Origin: Amphimedon queenslandica
Lineage: Eukaryota > Porifera > Demospongiae > Haplosclerida > Niphatidae
Length of the DNA stretch: 21,070 bases
Assembly (NCBI RefSeq): GCF_000090795.2
Contig: NW_003546900.1
Span: forward strand, 27,496 to 48,565
Direction of reading: 5' to 3'
The number at the start of each line of letters is the position of its first letter. Position 1 is the first letter of the stretch. The position numbers and the translations under genes are program-made. This document shows positions 9,400 to 18,444 of this stretch, piece by piece. Under the pieces are notes generated by a model that was not told the origin of the DNA, made no database searches, and saw nothing but the letters and a program-made list of their open reading frames with translations.

Positions 9400-10301
9400 A
9401 TGGTCAAAAGCAAAGCAAGAATTGCATATAAGATAAGTAAAAAGTATAAGATTTCTTCCGCAAAGGCCTATTCCAAGCAGTTTCATGCATTGAACCCAAG
9501 TTATATATTGCAAAAATGTAAAAATTGGTACGGCAACAAGGAGAGCAAAATTTTAAGATCAACTTGCTATTCTAAAGAAAATAATAGGATCAATCCAGAC
9601 CATAAAAAAGAAGCCTCTAGAAAGCATTATCAAAATAATCCACAAACAAAGAAGCCTCTAGAAAGCATTATCAAAATAATCCACAAACAAAGAAAGAAGC
9701 CTCTAGAGATCATTATCAAACGAATCCTAACCCTCAAAAAATGAAATCAAAGAAAAGCTATCAAAATAATCCGGACCCACAAAGACAAAATCTTTGAAAC
9801 GTTATTATGAAAATAGAGACGCAATATTAGCTGCAACGAAGGATAAGTTTTTGAGGTTTACAGTTTCTGCTAACAAAATGAATAAATTAAAGGTGGCACT
9901 AAATAAAAAAAATAAGAGGCATCTAAATAAAGATTATTACGAACGTAATTATAGTCACACAGTATATAGATTACATTCTAATTATTCATTACCTGCACAA
10001 AATAGTGAAGCAAAGGAATATTATTTTACGAAAATTATTGAAGCATTGTATTACAGCCCCAAAATAGTTGATTTATTGCCATCAAGTATGAAAGGCATAG
10101 ATTTGGAGAACATATCATATGACAGTAACTGTAATGCTGCATCAAGTATATTGTTATAATCAGTTTTGAAAAACAGATCCCACAAAGTAGGAGTACATGC
10201 AGCAAATAGCATTAGGAAATTGAAGTTGAATAATTTTAATGATTTTGGTGAACAATACCCCACAAAGAATAGTGAGCCTTATTTTTATGAATCAGCATAT
10301 T
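9400..10301 (+). pseudogene. Helitron A, N-terminal region with YxNNP repeats
   Basis: The frame opens MVKSKARIAYKISKKYK and runs into tandem units of the form KEASRKHYQNNPQTK (9602-9780). A 4-nt loss in the second unit shifts the frame at about 9650, and another shift near 9790 leads to KRYYENRDAILAATKDK. A TAA at 10157 follows SSILL, and the same frame continues through HAANSIRKLKLNNFNDFG to SEPYFYESAY at 10300, where a TIR element interrupts it. Helitron proteins of this type in other animals carry the same lysine-rich Y-x-N-P repeats and the SEPYFYxSAY motif. The repeats are basic and may bind nucleic acid; that is inference. Confidence 0.75.
9602..9780 (+). repeat. 45-nt tandem repeat coding a 15-residue YQNNP unit
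   Basis: The core GCCTCTAGAAAGCATTATC starts at 9613 and again at 9654, and a variant with GAGATCATTATC starts at 9699. The spacing is 41 then 45 nt, which shows that one unit lost 4 nt. A more diverged fourth unit ends in CAAAATAATCCGGACCC near 9778. Confidence 0.75.
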
Positions 10302-10639
10302 CAGGGGAGTAGGAACCATTTTTCAATTGGGGGGGGGCAAGACAGATTGTGTGTATGCATGTATATGCATAAAAAGGGGGGTCTGGGGGGTATCCCCCAG
10401 AAAAAAAAATTCCAAAATGGCTGCTCAGAGAGCAATTTTAACATGTTTTTGAACTACAATTACAATATCATTATTATTATTATGACAGCAAAAAGGAGGG
10501 TGACCTGTCACCCCTATCACCCCCTAGGTACAGGCCTATAATAAATCAAATCATTGGCTGATTTTGAGGGGGCAATGTCCCCTCTGAAATAATACAGGGG
10601 GCAATTGCCGCCCCTGCCCCCCCTGTTCCTATCCCCCTG
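10302..10639. mobile_element. 338-bp non-autonomous TIR element inserted in Helitron A
   Basis: The left end CAGGGGAGTAGGAAC and the inverse of the right end, CAGGGGGATAGGAAC, match at 13 of 15 positions. The interior is rich in G runs on the left and C runs on the right, and includes the self-complementary GGGGGGTATCCCCC region near 10385. The flanks give a possible 5-bp duplication, ATATT/ATACT (4 of 5), so the superfamily is uncertain; CAGGGG-type ends occur in several TIR superfamilies. Upstream (frame at 10298) and downstream (frame at 10647) Helitron coding are out of register by an amount that a net insertion of 340, 343 or 346 bp would explain. Confidence 0.8.
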
Positions 10640-10646
10640 ATACTTG

Positions 10647-11744
10647 TATCCTAATCACAGTTATAATAGCCAATTAGATAGCCCAATCTCAATCCCTGTT
10701 GATGCAAATGGCATCTGTTATGTAGCAGGGATTGTTGATGAGTCATGTATTGATAGAGTAGAAGAATGTAATGATGATAGTGACTCTGAAGATGAAAATT
10801 TTGATAATAATAGAATGTATACTAATAAGAGAAAGCCTGCCCTCAAATGGCACTGTACAGATAGGTGCAAGCCTTTATTAGAAACTGACGTTAGTTCTAT
10901 TATTGAAGTTAGATGTTATTTTGATGAACCCATTAAAGAATTTAAGAAGCATTTAGATGCATGTGTCAATTGTCCTAATAATCATTATATGACAAGATCC
11001 CTGCATGTTGAAGAAATAGATCAAGTGCATAAACATGAATTCTATGATAATCCAAATGTAACCGTAATTGTTAAAAAGGATGAAAATGGCATTGAAAAAT
11101 ATATAAAATATTCAGAAATTGTTTGTGAAAGGATAGGGCATCCTATTGTGAGTAGTAGTAATGATACTGAGTGTAAAAGTATGTTGCGTATGTTACGCCA
11201 TGCATCTGTTCATTATCCTTTGTTGAGACGCCTTTTGAAACACTTTTATTTTGCCAGAAATGCCCATTTAACAATAGATATTATTGATTCTTCCCTTGCT
11301 GATGGTGATATAGCACAATTGATAGATTTAAAAATTAATGAAGCTGATGAGACTGAATTTGATAATGTGTATTACGCTATAAATGATGGTGAAGAAGAAC
11401 CACTTAGAATACCAAACTTAGATACTGTACTTTATTTTCAGTATTCAGATGCTATTGATGAATTTAAGAAAGCTTTGTCTGATCAGGCTGTTAATGCATG
11501 TTGCAGCTGTGAGAGGCTTTTAAGAAAAAAGTCTGTCACTGAAGCTAAAAATTTAGATAGCGATGTTTGGAATATCCTATTAGATTACATTACAGAGAAT
11601 GATCCTACAGCATTAAATAAAGTTATGTATATTTGTAATTATTGTAAACCTATTATTAAGAAAAATAAAGTTCCAGCACGTTGTGTACTCAATGGGCTAA
11701 AGTGTGAGCCACGACACAAAGAATTGGAAAATTTGGATCTTTAA
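10647..11744 (+). pseudogene. Helitron A, acidic region upstream of Rep
   Basis: A long uninterrupted frame (about 365 codons) resumes after the inserted element at YPNHSYNSQLDSPISIPVD and runs to ENLDL, then a TAA. It contains an Asp/Glu-rich stretch (ECNDDSDSEDENFDNN), two CxxC-type pairs (CVNC, CCSC and later CNYC), and the block KHFYFARNAHLTIDII. Its length without a stop is unusual for this otherwise broken element. The cysteine pairs may form zinc-binding sites; that is inference. It corresponds to the segment of animal Helitron proteins that precedes the AKCFQTVVRLGT block. Confidence 0.75.
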
Positions 11745-11880
11745 GTTAATACATGGAGCCAAATGTTTTCAGACAATTGTTAGGCTAGGCACACACATCT
11801 TAAAGGTGCCCACCTATAATTCTTTGAAGGCTCTGAAAGGTGCAATGTTTTATTTACCTCTTCCATTAAAAAACAATGGA
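11745..11880 (+). pseudogene. Helitron A, short shifted segment before Rep
   Basis: The segment reads LIHGAKCFQTIVRLGTHIL then KVPTYNSLKALKGAMFYLPLP. It belongs between the preceding and following open frames and is displaced from both by frameshifts near 11742 and 11880. The motif order matches related Helitron proteins. Confidence 0.75.
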
Positions 11881-13144
11881 AACTTTAAATGAGGTTGGTA
11901 TAGATTCTAATCATTTGCCTAATCCAGAACTTATTATTATTATTAATGGACAGCCTACTAAATCCAATAATGTCTGGCGTAGTTTAGTTGATGTAAATAA
12001 AATTAAAGCAGCACTAAGAAAATTAAAAGAAATAAATTGGCTTTATAGAAATGTAGATGATGATTCCATCGACAAATCATCTAAGAATGTTACACAAGTA
12101 GTTAGGAATACTACTTGTAAAATGCTTGAAACAGCAAATGATCAAGATTTAGAAGGCCTTTGGGCATATACGATTAGAAATCTTGATAGTAAAATTGCAA
12201 CAGGTTCTGATATCAGTCAATATAAATTAATGAATGTACAAGAAGCGCCTATAGACAATAGGCAAGAGCATCTTGATTTGTTATGCTTTCCTACTTTATT
12301 TCGAACTGGACAATATGGAGAGCATCATCCCAGACAAAGCTATCAAGCACAGACTTCATCATTTTGTGAATACATAAAATCAAGAATTTTAAACGAAAAT
12401 ACCCGAATTCGTAGAAATCATTCATATTGTTTGCACTATTATGGATTAAAAATTAACAAAGCCTTAAAAACTGGCATATATAATTTATTAAAAACATCAA
12501 GGGGTAACGTTGGTCAAACTGTTGCTCAAATATTAGAAGAAATAAATGTGTTACATGAAAAATTTGAGGGCAATTTAAGTACCATGTTGGCTCCAATACG
12601 GGGCACAAATCAATATATTGGTTCCTTTGTGAAAGGTGAAGTCAAAGCAATGATTGCTGAGTATGGCTCACCAACACTTTTCCTAACATTAAGTTGTGCT
12701 GAATACGATTCAGCTGATATTGCACAATATTTAAGAAAAGTGAATAATGCACCACAATCATATAGTATTTCTAGATTATGTACTGAGGACCCTGTTTCAG
12801 TATTGCGTCAATTTTCATGCAAATTTAAGGATTTCTTTAACATAGTCATTCTCCAGAGAGGTGTTCTAGGCAAAGTAGAACAATGTTATGTTAAAAAAAA
12901 ATATCAAATGCGTGGAGCGCCTCATTATCACATCCTCCTATGGATTGAAAATTCTCCTGTTGTCGGTATTGATCGTCCAGAAGAAGTCTGTTCTTTCATA
13001 CAAGATAGGATCACCTGTCATATACCAGATAGTAATACGTCACCTGAGTTAAATTTTTTTGTAACAAAATACCAAATGCACAAGTGCAGCAAATACTGCA
13101 AGCGAAATATTAAAGTCAGCAAGACCTATGTATCTAGATGCTGA
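11876..13144 (+). pseudogene. Helitron A, Helitron-like N domain and Rep nuclease (HYH motif)
   Basis: The 422-codon frame carries NPELIIIINGQPTKSNNVWR, the block CFPTLFRTGQYGEHHPR, then IRGTNQYIGSFVKGEVKAM and SPTLFLTLSCAEYDSADI, and the HUH motif as APHYHILLWIE (His codons 12922 and 12928). This is the Rep nuclease that would nick at the element's ends with a tyrosine. A conserved KYQMHKCSKYCKR block follows. The frame ends at a TGA (13142-13144) exactly where an Arg of a CRF..PR motif is expected: CGA to TGA is a single CpG transition. The same frame goes on reading FDFLRPV. The Rep core is thus intact as a module but cannot be made as part of the full protein. Confidence 0.85.
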
Positions 13145-14274
13145 TTTGATTTTCTTAGACCAGTATGAGATAGTACTTGCATCAATGATGTTGAAAATAG
13201 CTTGAAATCATGCAATAAAATATATTATCTCAAATGAAATGAAAAAGAAGTTCGAGTCAACGACTACAATCCTTTACTGTTGAAATAGTGGCGTGCAAAT
13301 ATGGACTTGCAATACATAGCAGAAAGGAGTCTTTTCTTAACAGAGAATGTAACTGGATATGTCAATAAAGCAGAAGAGTCATGCACAGGACTTATGGGCT
13401 GAAGTCAGCAGCTGTGACAACATATACAGAAGGCTTTGGAAAATCGGCCAAAAATTACTTTGAGCTAAAGAAGTAGGACTGTATGAAGCTAGTGCTCTTT
13501 TTCTCGGTGAAAGTTTATACATGAAATCAGTAACTGTACAGTACGTTAATGTGTACTTGCCTCATAAGAGGAGCAAAAAAATCAAGAACTATTCATATTT
13601 AACTAAAATGGATCGATCTTCGAAAGACATTTTTAATCCTAGCGTAATTAAAGACTTTTATCCAACAAGACCGAATAACATGGAAGACTTATCTCTATGA
13701 ATTTGTTGCTAATTACAAATTTGATAAAATAGGAGAAAATGGAGAAAAAGAATACAAACTTCGATCAAAGACAGTCCATCCAAACCATAGGAAATTTAAT
13801 CCTATGCAAGAAGTGGAAAGAGATAATTTTTATTACTCGCTATTATTTTTATTTGTGCCTTTTAGAGACGAGAGCACACTCGTAATGAAAGGAGAAACAA
13901 TGGAAGAAGCTTTTAGGCGTCACAGAGAAGCATCTATGCATGGCATTGAAAATCATTTCAACAAACTACATCAATTACTTGAAGCTGAATGTAATTGGAA
14001 GAAAATAGTCGATGCAAGAAATAAAGCCGGTTTTACTGAAGAACTTCCTGATATCAAGGAAGATGATGAGCCTCAATTACTCAGTGAAATAATGGAAGCA
14101 GTAGCTGATATTGCTGACATGCATATAAATGTAGCTAATTTAACATTAGAGCAAAGAGAGGCAATGCTTATTGTAGATCAAAAAAGAATTATTGATAAAA
14201 TTAAGAGTCATCTTATAAGTCAAAAAGAACGTGAAGACTTATTAGAGATAAGTCGTCAAGACTACTTAGATTAG
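13145..14274 (+). pseudogene. Helitron A, Rep second motif and linker to the helicase
   Basis: After stops (including TGA and TAG at about 13166 to 13290) the frame reads VNDYNPLL, WRANMDLQYIAERS, and then NVTGYVNKAEES. In the family this block is Y-x3-Y-x2-K with two tyrosines; here the first position is Asn (13346-13348) and the second Tyr (13358-13360) is kept. After a frameshift near 13385 come LWAEVSS, VGLYEASALFLGESL, YLPHKRSKKIK and DFYPTRPNNMEDL, and after another near 13698 come [17 protein letters not shown] and the open frame at 13804-14274 ([24 protein letters not shown]). All of these are landmark blocks of animal Helitron proteins. Confidence 0.8.
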
Positions 14275-14294
14275 ATAATATCAAACCGCTAAGA

Positions 14295-14753
14295 ATGTTT
14301 ATCGGTTGTGTAGGTGGAACTGGTAAATCGTTTTTAATAGAGGCAATAAAATGCCTAGTGGATGACATATGGCATCCAAAAAGTGGTGAAATTATTTGTG
14401 CTATAGTAGCACCAACAGGTATAGCCGCATTTAATGTAGGTGGACTAACAATACATAGATTATTTCCACTACCAATAGAGCATGAGGGAAAGACAGCTGG
14501 TTATTGGGCATTGAGTAAAGAAGCTCAGAAAAGGATAAAAATGACACTTAAAAATTTAAAAATTATAATAGTAGATGTGGTATTTATGGTATCCAATCTA
14601 AATCTGGCATACTTACACATGCGCTTAGAAGATATATTTGGAACTGATGAATGGTTTGGATCAAAAAACGTTTTATTTGTAGGTGACCTTTTACAAGTGC
14701 CACCAGTTAATGGTAGGCCAGTATGTAAAAAAATTAGCAACAAACTAGTATAA
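14295..14753 (+). pseudogene. Helitron A, Pif1-type helicase, N-terminal half (Walker B altered)
   Basis: The frame reads FIGCVGGTGKSFLIEAIK, with the Walker A motif GGTGKS at 14313-14330, then APTGIAAFNVGGLTIHRLF (motif Ia region), and a motif II region IIIVDVVFMVSNLNLAY. Pif1-family helicases have DE at motif II; here the codon at 14577-14579 is GTG (Val) instead of a Glu codon, and the Ser of the following SMVS is Phe. The FVGDLLQVPPV motif III is preserved. The glutamate is needed for ATP hydrolysis in this family, so the helicase would be inactive even if the frame were intact. A frameshift separates it from 14274 and a TAA ends it at 14751-14753. Confidence 0.85.
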
Positions 14754-15590
14754 AATGGAATTGGAGCAGCAAATGCATTCAACATATCGAAAGAAACAGT
14801 AGAATATGATGAACTAACAATCAATGAGCAACGAAAAGGAGACGAAACTTTCTTTAAGATGCTTGATTCTGTTAGGAATGGCTGTCTGACTGATGAAACT
14901 ATTGATACGTTTAAGACCCGCGTATTTAAGGTTTCAATAGAAAAAAATATAAAGAATTGGAAGGTGAAGGAACAAATACTCCAATTTGCCTATTTTCTAA
15001 GGTAGACGCCTGCCAAAAAATCAATGAATAAATGTTAGAAAGTCTAGAAACAGAAAATGGAATTAGCATGTGTTGATGTTGTTGATGAAAGTGGCAGCAC
15101 AGCAAAATTTGACAAAAAACAAGAAAAAAAATTAGAGAAACTAAAAGATCAACCAAGCAAAACAGCTGGTTTAGAAACTGTATTGTCTTTAGCAGTAGGC
15201 TGTAGAGTAATTCTAAGACGTAATATTGATGTGACTGTAGGATTATTTAATGGTGCATTGGTACAGTAATGGGTATTTATGCTGCACATATATCAATTAA
15301 ATTTGATCATATTGATGTACCTTGTGACATAGAAAGGGTTACATCTAGATATGTCCTATCTAAGAATTTGTATATACGTAGGAAACAGTTTCCCCTTATA
15401 CTTTCTTATGCTATTACTATACATATTGTCAGGGCCTCTCACTAGATACAGCCATTATTGATTTATCTACTGATGTTTATGGGGATGGTATGGCATATGT
15501 TGCATTGTCTCGTGAACGTACATTAAAGAGATTACATTGATTATCATTTGATCCTCTCTCAGTTAAAGTTAGTAATCCGTGCATTAATGA
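14754..15590 (+). pseudogene. Helitron A, Pif1-type helicase, C-terminal half
   Basis: Across several frameshifts (near 14945, 15057, 15260 and 15428) and a TAA near 15028, the plus strand gives VEYDELTINEQRKGDE, NTPICLFSKVDACQKINE, TAGLETVLSLAVGCRVILRR with NIDVTVGLFNGAL, RRKQFPLILSYAITIH, GLSLDTAIIDLS, and the motif VI sequence AYVALSRERT at 15493-15522. This is the full C-terminal set of Helitron/Pif1 helicase motifs. The KCQG core before GLSLD has been damaged by a deletion or frameshift. A TGA at 15538 interrupts shortly after motif VI. Confidence 0.85.
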
Positions 15591-16204
15591 AATTAACCAA
15601 CTCAGAAGTAAATTTCAGAATGACTTACCTCAAATCAAGAAAAGTAAAGGAAAGAAAAGAAAGATTCAAGTGACTGGTATAATTGATGATGGTGAACCTT
15701 GTAGTAAGAATGCCAAGGTGTTTGTAAGTTATGTACAAAGTACTAGTAACAGTACCGTTAGTAGCAATAAACGTGAGAGTACTGATTGACAAAACTCTAA
15801 TCGCCCCAAAAAGAGTAAAATATGTGATGATAGTGCTTTAAATAAGCCTTGCCCCCAAAAAAGAAAAGTTGATGTAGACAGTAGTACTGACAATACTGCT
15901 TTGGTATTGTCTTGCTCAAAAAGATGATAAATTAATTGTTTCAATTAATATGAAAGACCTAAAAACCAAATTTAATGTCAAAGATGATGATAGTTGTAGT
16001 AGTCTCATATCTATAAAACTCTCAAACATTAAATGTAAACCAAAAGATGATAAAACCAAGTGTGTTGTAAAAAATGACCATTGTAGTAATAGTCTGATTG
16101 TATCTATAAAACTCTCAAGCATTAAATTAAAGAAAAGTAATCCAAAAAAAGATGATGTCATCTTTACTTATGAAGAGCGTCCCAACCCAGATATTGTGAG
16201 ATAG
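15591..16204 (+). pseudogene. Helitron A, charged linker between helicase and OTU domain
   Basis: The segment is Lys/Asp/Ser-rich: KKSKGKKRKIQVTG, VQSTSNSTVSSNKRES, and two copies of a SIKLSxIK block (SLISIKLSNIK, then SLIVSIKLSSIK). Stops occur at 15787 and near 15928, and a TAG ends the open part at 16202. The basic KKRK-like runs could have been a nuclear localisation signal; that is inference. The frame of 15950-16204 is the same as that of the OTU domain that follows. Confidence 0.6.
15989..16157 (+). repeat. Degenerate tandem duplication in the Helitron A linker
   Basis: Two units share TCTATAAAACTCTCAA, then ATTAAAT, then AAAAGATGATG-like ends, at about 15989-16054 and 16077-16157. 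They encode the SIKLSxIK block twice in the same frame. Confidence 0.6.
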
Positions 16205-16748
16205 AGACAATGGGACTATGTTTATTACCGTAGTAATAAAGAATTTTAAAGAAGGTGGTGTGAGATTTTAAATCTCAAATTTGTCACAGCTGCTAGAATC
16301 TTACCTGGTAGCCCAACAACACCATTGTCAGATGAAAGAGTTCCTAAAAGTACTCTTGATGTCCCTAGTGATGGGAACTGTTTATTTTATGCCCTTTCAT
16401 ATCTCATTACTGTGTCAATTTCTCAGCATTACGAATTACGCAAAGCAATTGTTAGTAATATGCCAAACTTTGAAGAATTGTTTAATAGTATATTAAGTGC
16501 AACCAGATATTCAATCATATATGATTACATAAATAAGTCCAAAATATATAGAAATTGTGTGTGGGCCACTGACACAGAGATTATTACACTAACTGCAATA
16601 TTAGGTACAACCATATATTCATATTCACTCACTCCTACTTTTGTTGGCTGGGCTAGATATGGAACCCGAGCTTCATATGGCATCCTTGTGATACTAATAC
16701 ACCTACTTTGTATTTAAAGCATGTTGGTACTAATCATTTCCAAGCAGG
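16205..16748 (+). pseudogene. Helitron A, C-terminal OTU-like cysteine protease domain
   Basis: After WDYVYYRSNKEF and a TAA near 16247 the frame carries FVTAARILPGSPTTPLSDE, then the OTU signature VPSDGNCLFYALSYLIT. The presumed nucleophile Cys is at 16379-16381 in DGNC, directly after the Asp. Further on come WATDTEIITLTAILGTTIY and, after a frameshift near 16690, YLKHVGTNHFQA with the presumed catalytic His of NHF at 16735-16737. OTU proteases cleave ubiquitin-type linkages; in Helitrons the role is not settled. Key Cys and His codons survive, but stops and the frameshift make it a remnant. The coding ends at CAAGCAG followed by GTAAGT, which happens to match a splice donor. Confidence 0.8.
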
Positions 16749-17311
16749 TAAGTCTATTAATAATTTTTAAGCATTGATTGTTGATGGAAAGTGGGTATGG
16801 TGTATGGGAGGTCTATCATCTTAAAAACATTGGTTGTTTAATGTGACTTATATTTCACTGCATCTGCAATGTGAGTGATGTGTGAGTGTGTCTGAAAACC
16901 ATTGGTGCATATCCACCCAGTATTGCTCAGTACGAAGAGATCTAACTCAATTCAGGAAGTGAGATTTATCTATGTATAACAGTGAATATTTAGTACTTGA
17001 TGCTATAATGAACAGGGAGGGGTGTGAAAGAGGTTTACTGTTCATTAAGGTTTAGCATTGATTCAAATTTGTGTGACTATCATTTATGTATGACAGAAGG
17101 TTAGGAAGCTGTCATTATCAAATCTGGATCTTGTTTGTGGCTTGTACTACTTGTTTATTACAAATAACAGGTGCTTATGGATCTGGGCTCTGCTGAAAAA
17201 TTTTGAAGTCCTGATGAGAAAATTTTTATGTAACATTAAAATTTGTTATTTCACATTTAGTATTACTCAAGCAGTAATTCTGTGCATATAATAATGATCA
17301 TCATGCATGTT
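16749..17311. other. Stretch without a recognisable gene
   Basis: There is no convincing open frame or exon. A segment near 17133-17160 (GGATCTTGTTTGTGGCTTGTA) resembles one near 17857-17880, suggesting an old local duplication. Confidence 0.4.
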
Positions 17312-17505
17312 AATGCTGCCATCAATGCTGTGCGCATTACATATATGTAAATGCTTGCCAGCTGATGTTGCGCATAATGCTGCCATCAATGCTGTGCGCA
17401 TTATTAAGTTAATGATTGCCAGCTGATGTTGTGCATTTGATTGATGTTGCCATCAATGCTGTGCGCATATTAAATGCTTGCCAGCTGATGTTGCGTATCT
17501 TTTAT
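17312..17505. repeat. Three-copy tandem repeat of 64-67 nt
   Basis: Units begin with TGCCATCAATGCTGTGCGCA (about 17317, 17381 and 17449) and each has a second half TTGCCAGCTGATGTTG. The two halves resemble each other (TGCCATCAATGCTGTGCGCAT and TGCCAGCTGATGTTGCGCAT), so an ancestral unit of about 32 nt seems to have been duplicated before the 65-nt unit was tripled. Confidence 0.75.
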
Positions 17506-18440
17506 TGATGACTGTTGCAACATGTGCATGTTCTCATTAATAAAAAAATATTGTTTGCACATAGGAAATACTTTATGCACACAATGATATTTTATATTAA
17601 GCAGGTCATGAAAGTATCTTAACTAGGGATAGCATTAGTAAGCAATATTATGTCTATAATACATGCATGCACATGCATGTATGATCCAATCAGAAACATT
17701 GTAGATGCTACCATTATTATTATTAGTTAGTACTTGTATGTCACATTTATAATTTATACAGGTATACTTAGGACTACAATGTGGTGTTAAAGAGTGAGGT
17801 CAGACTTAGAATGAGACTCAACAGCTGAAGGGGACGTTCCTCTATGTGAGCACCTGTATCTTGTTAGTGGCTTGTAATGTATGTTTGTGACAAACATAAA
17901 CTATATCATGCATATATGCATATATATGGTTAGTATAGTGTACATGTAGTGGATTATTGATGCATTTATTGTGCTTGTAGTGTTTTATGATTATCTTACA
18001 TGAATTTCATCCTTTTATAGTTTGTTGTAAGTACATATGTACTATAACGGAGTTACAAGGAATACAAAAGTTTCATGTGATTGGTAATAAAGTTTGTTCA
18101 CCATGAGTGTTTGTACTATTGCTATTATTAGCCCGTGTGTTTATATTGCTTGCATTTGATGTGTTTATGTAACTATGCTTTACAGGTAATGACAGCTGGA
18201 AAGGATTTGATGATTCAGCAATATTTTTATTGCTGGATATTGTAATGTGCAATAATAATTAAAGGCAGTTCCGGATTTCGAATGTTGTAACTAAATTTAT
18301 TTCATTATGAAATGGAACTTAATGTTTTATTGTAGGTCCTTGACAAGTATTTTTAGCACACTGCAGGAGATGGCTGCATAGGTTTTACATTACTGTAGTC
18401 TAAGGAATGGAATATGTAGTAAGATTAAATATTGTGGGAT
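17506..18440. other. AT-rich stretch without a firm gene
   Basis: A segment near 17528-17575 (GCATGTTCTCATTAATAAAA, TTGTTTGCACATAGGAAA) resembles one near 18618-18662, indicating a duplication about 1.09 kb apart. A possible upstream exon of the next gene lies at 18186-18241: acceptor TTTACAG, 56 nt open reading NDSWKGFDDSAIFLLLDI, donor GTAATG. It would join in phase to an exon start at 18382. Confidence 0.35.
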
Positions 18441-18444
18441 TCCA

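Larger units (their letters stand above)
9400..16748 (+). mobile_element. Helitron A: near full-length decayed Helitron with OTU domain
   Basis: A single reading order can be followed for about 7.3 kb on the plus strand: N-terminal YxNNP repeats, an acidic N-terminal region, the Helitron-like N domain and Rep nuclease with an HYH motif, a long linker, a Pif1-type helicase (Walker A at 14313, motif VI at 15493), a charged linker with internal repeats, and a C-terminal OTU-like cysteine protease with DGNCLF. This arrangement is known from animal Helitrons of the Helitron2/Helentron kind. At least twenty stops or frameshifts and one 338-bp insertion interrupt it. No AP-endonuclease domain is seen after the OTU domain. 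Termini (5'-TC, 3' hairpin with CTRR, or Helentron ends) could not be placed, so the limits are those of the coding remnant. Confidence 0.9.

Noticed and set aside
15729-16161. Minus-strand open frames opposite the Helitron A linker
   Set aside because: These are shadows of the charged, repeat-containing linker on the plus strand.
16742-16752. Splice donor CAG|GTAAGT at the end of the OTU domain
   Set aside because: It is a perfect match, but no coherent downstream exon or acceptor could be matched, so it is noted only in the OTU entry.
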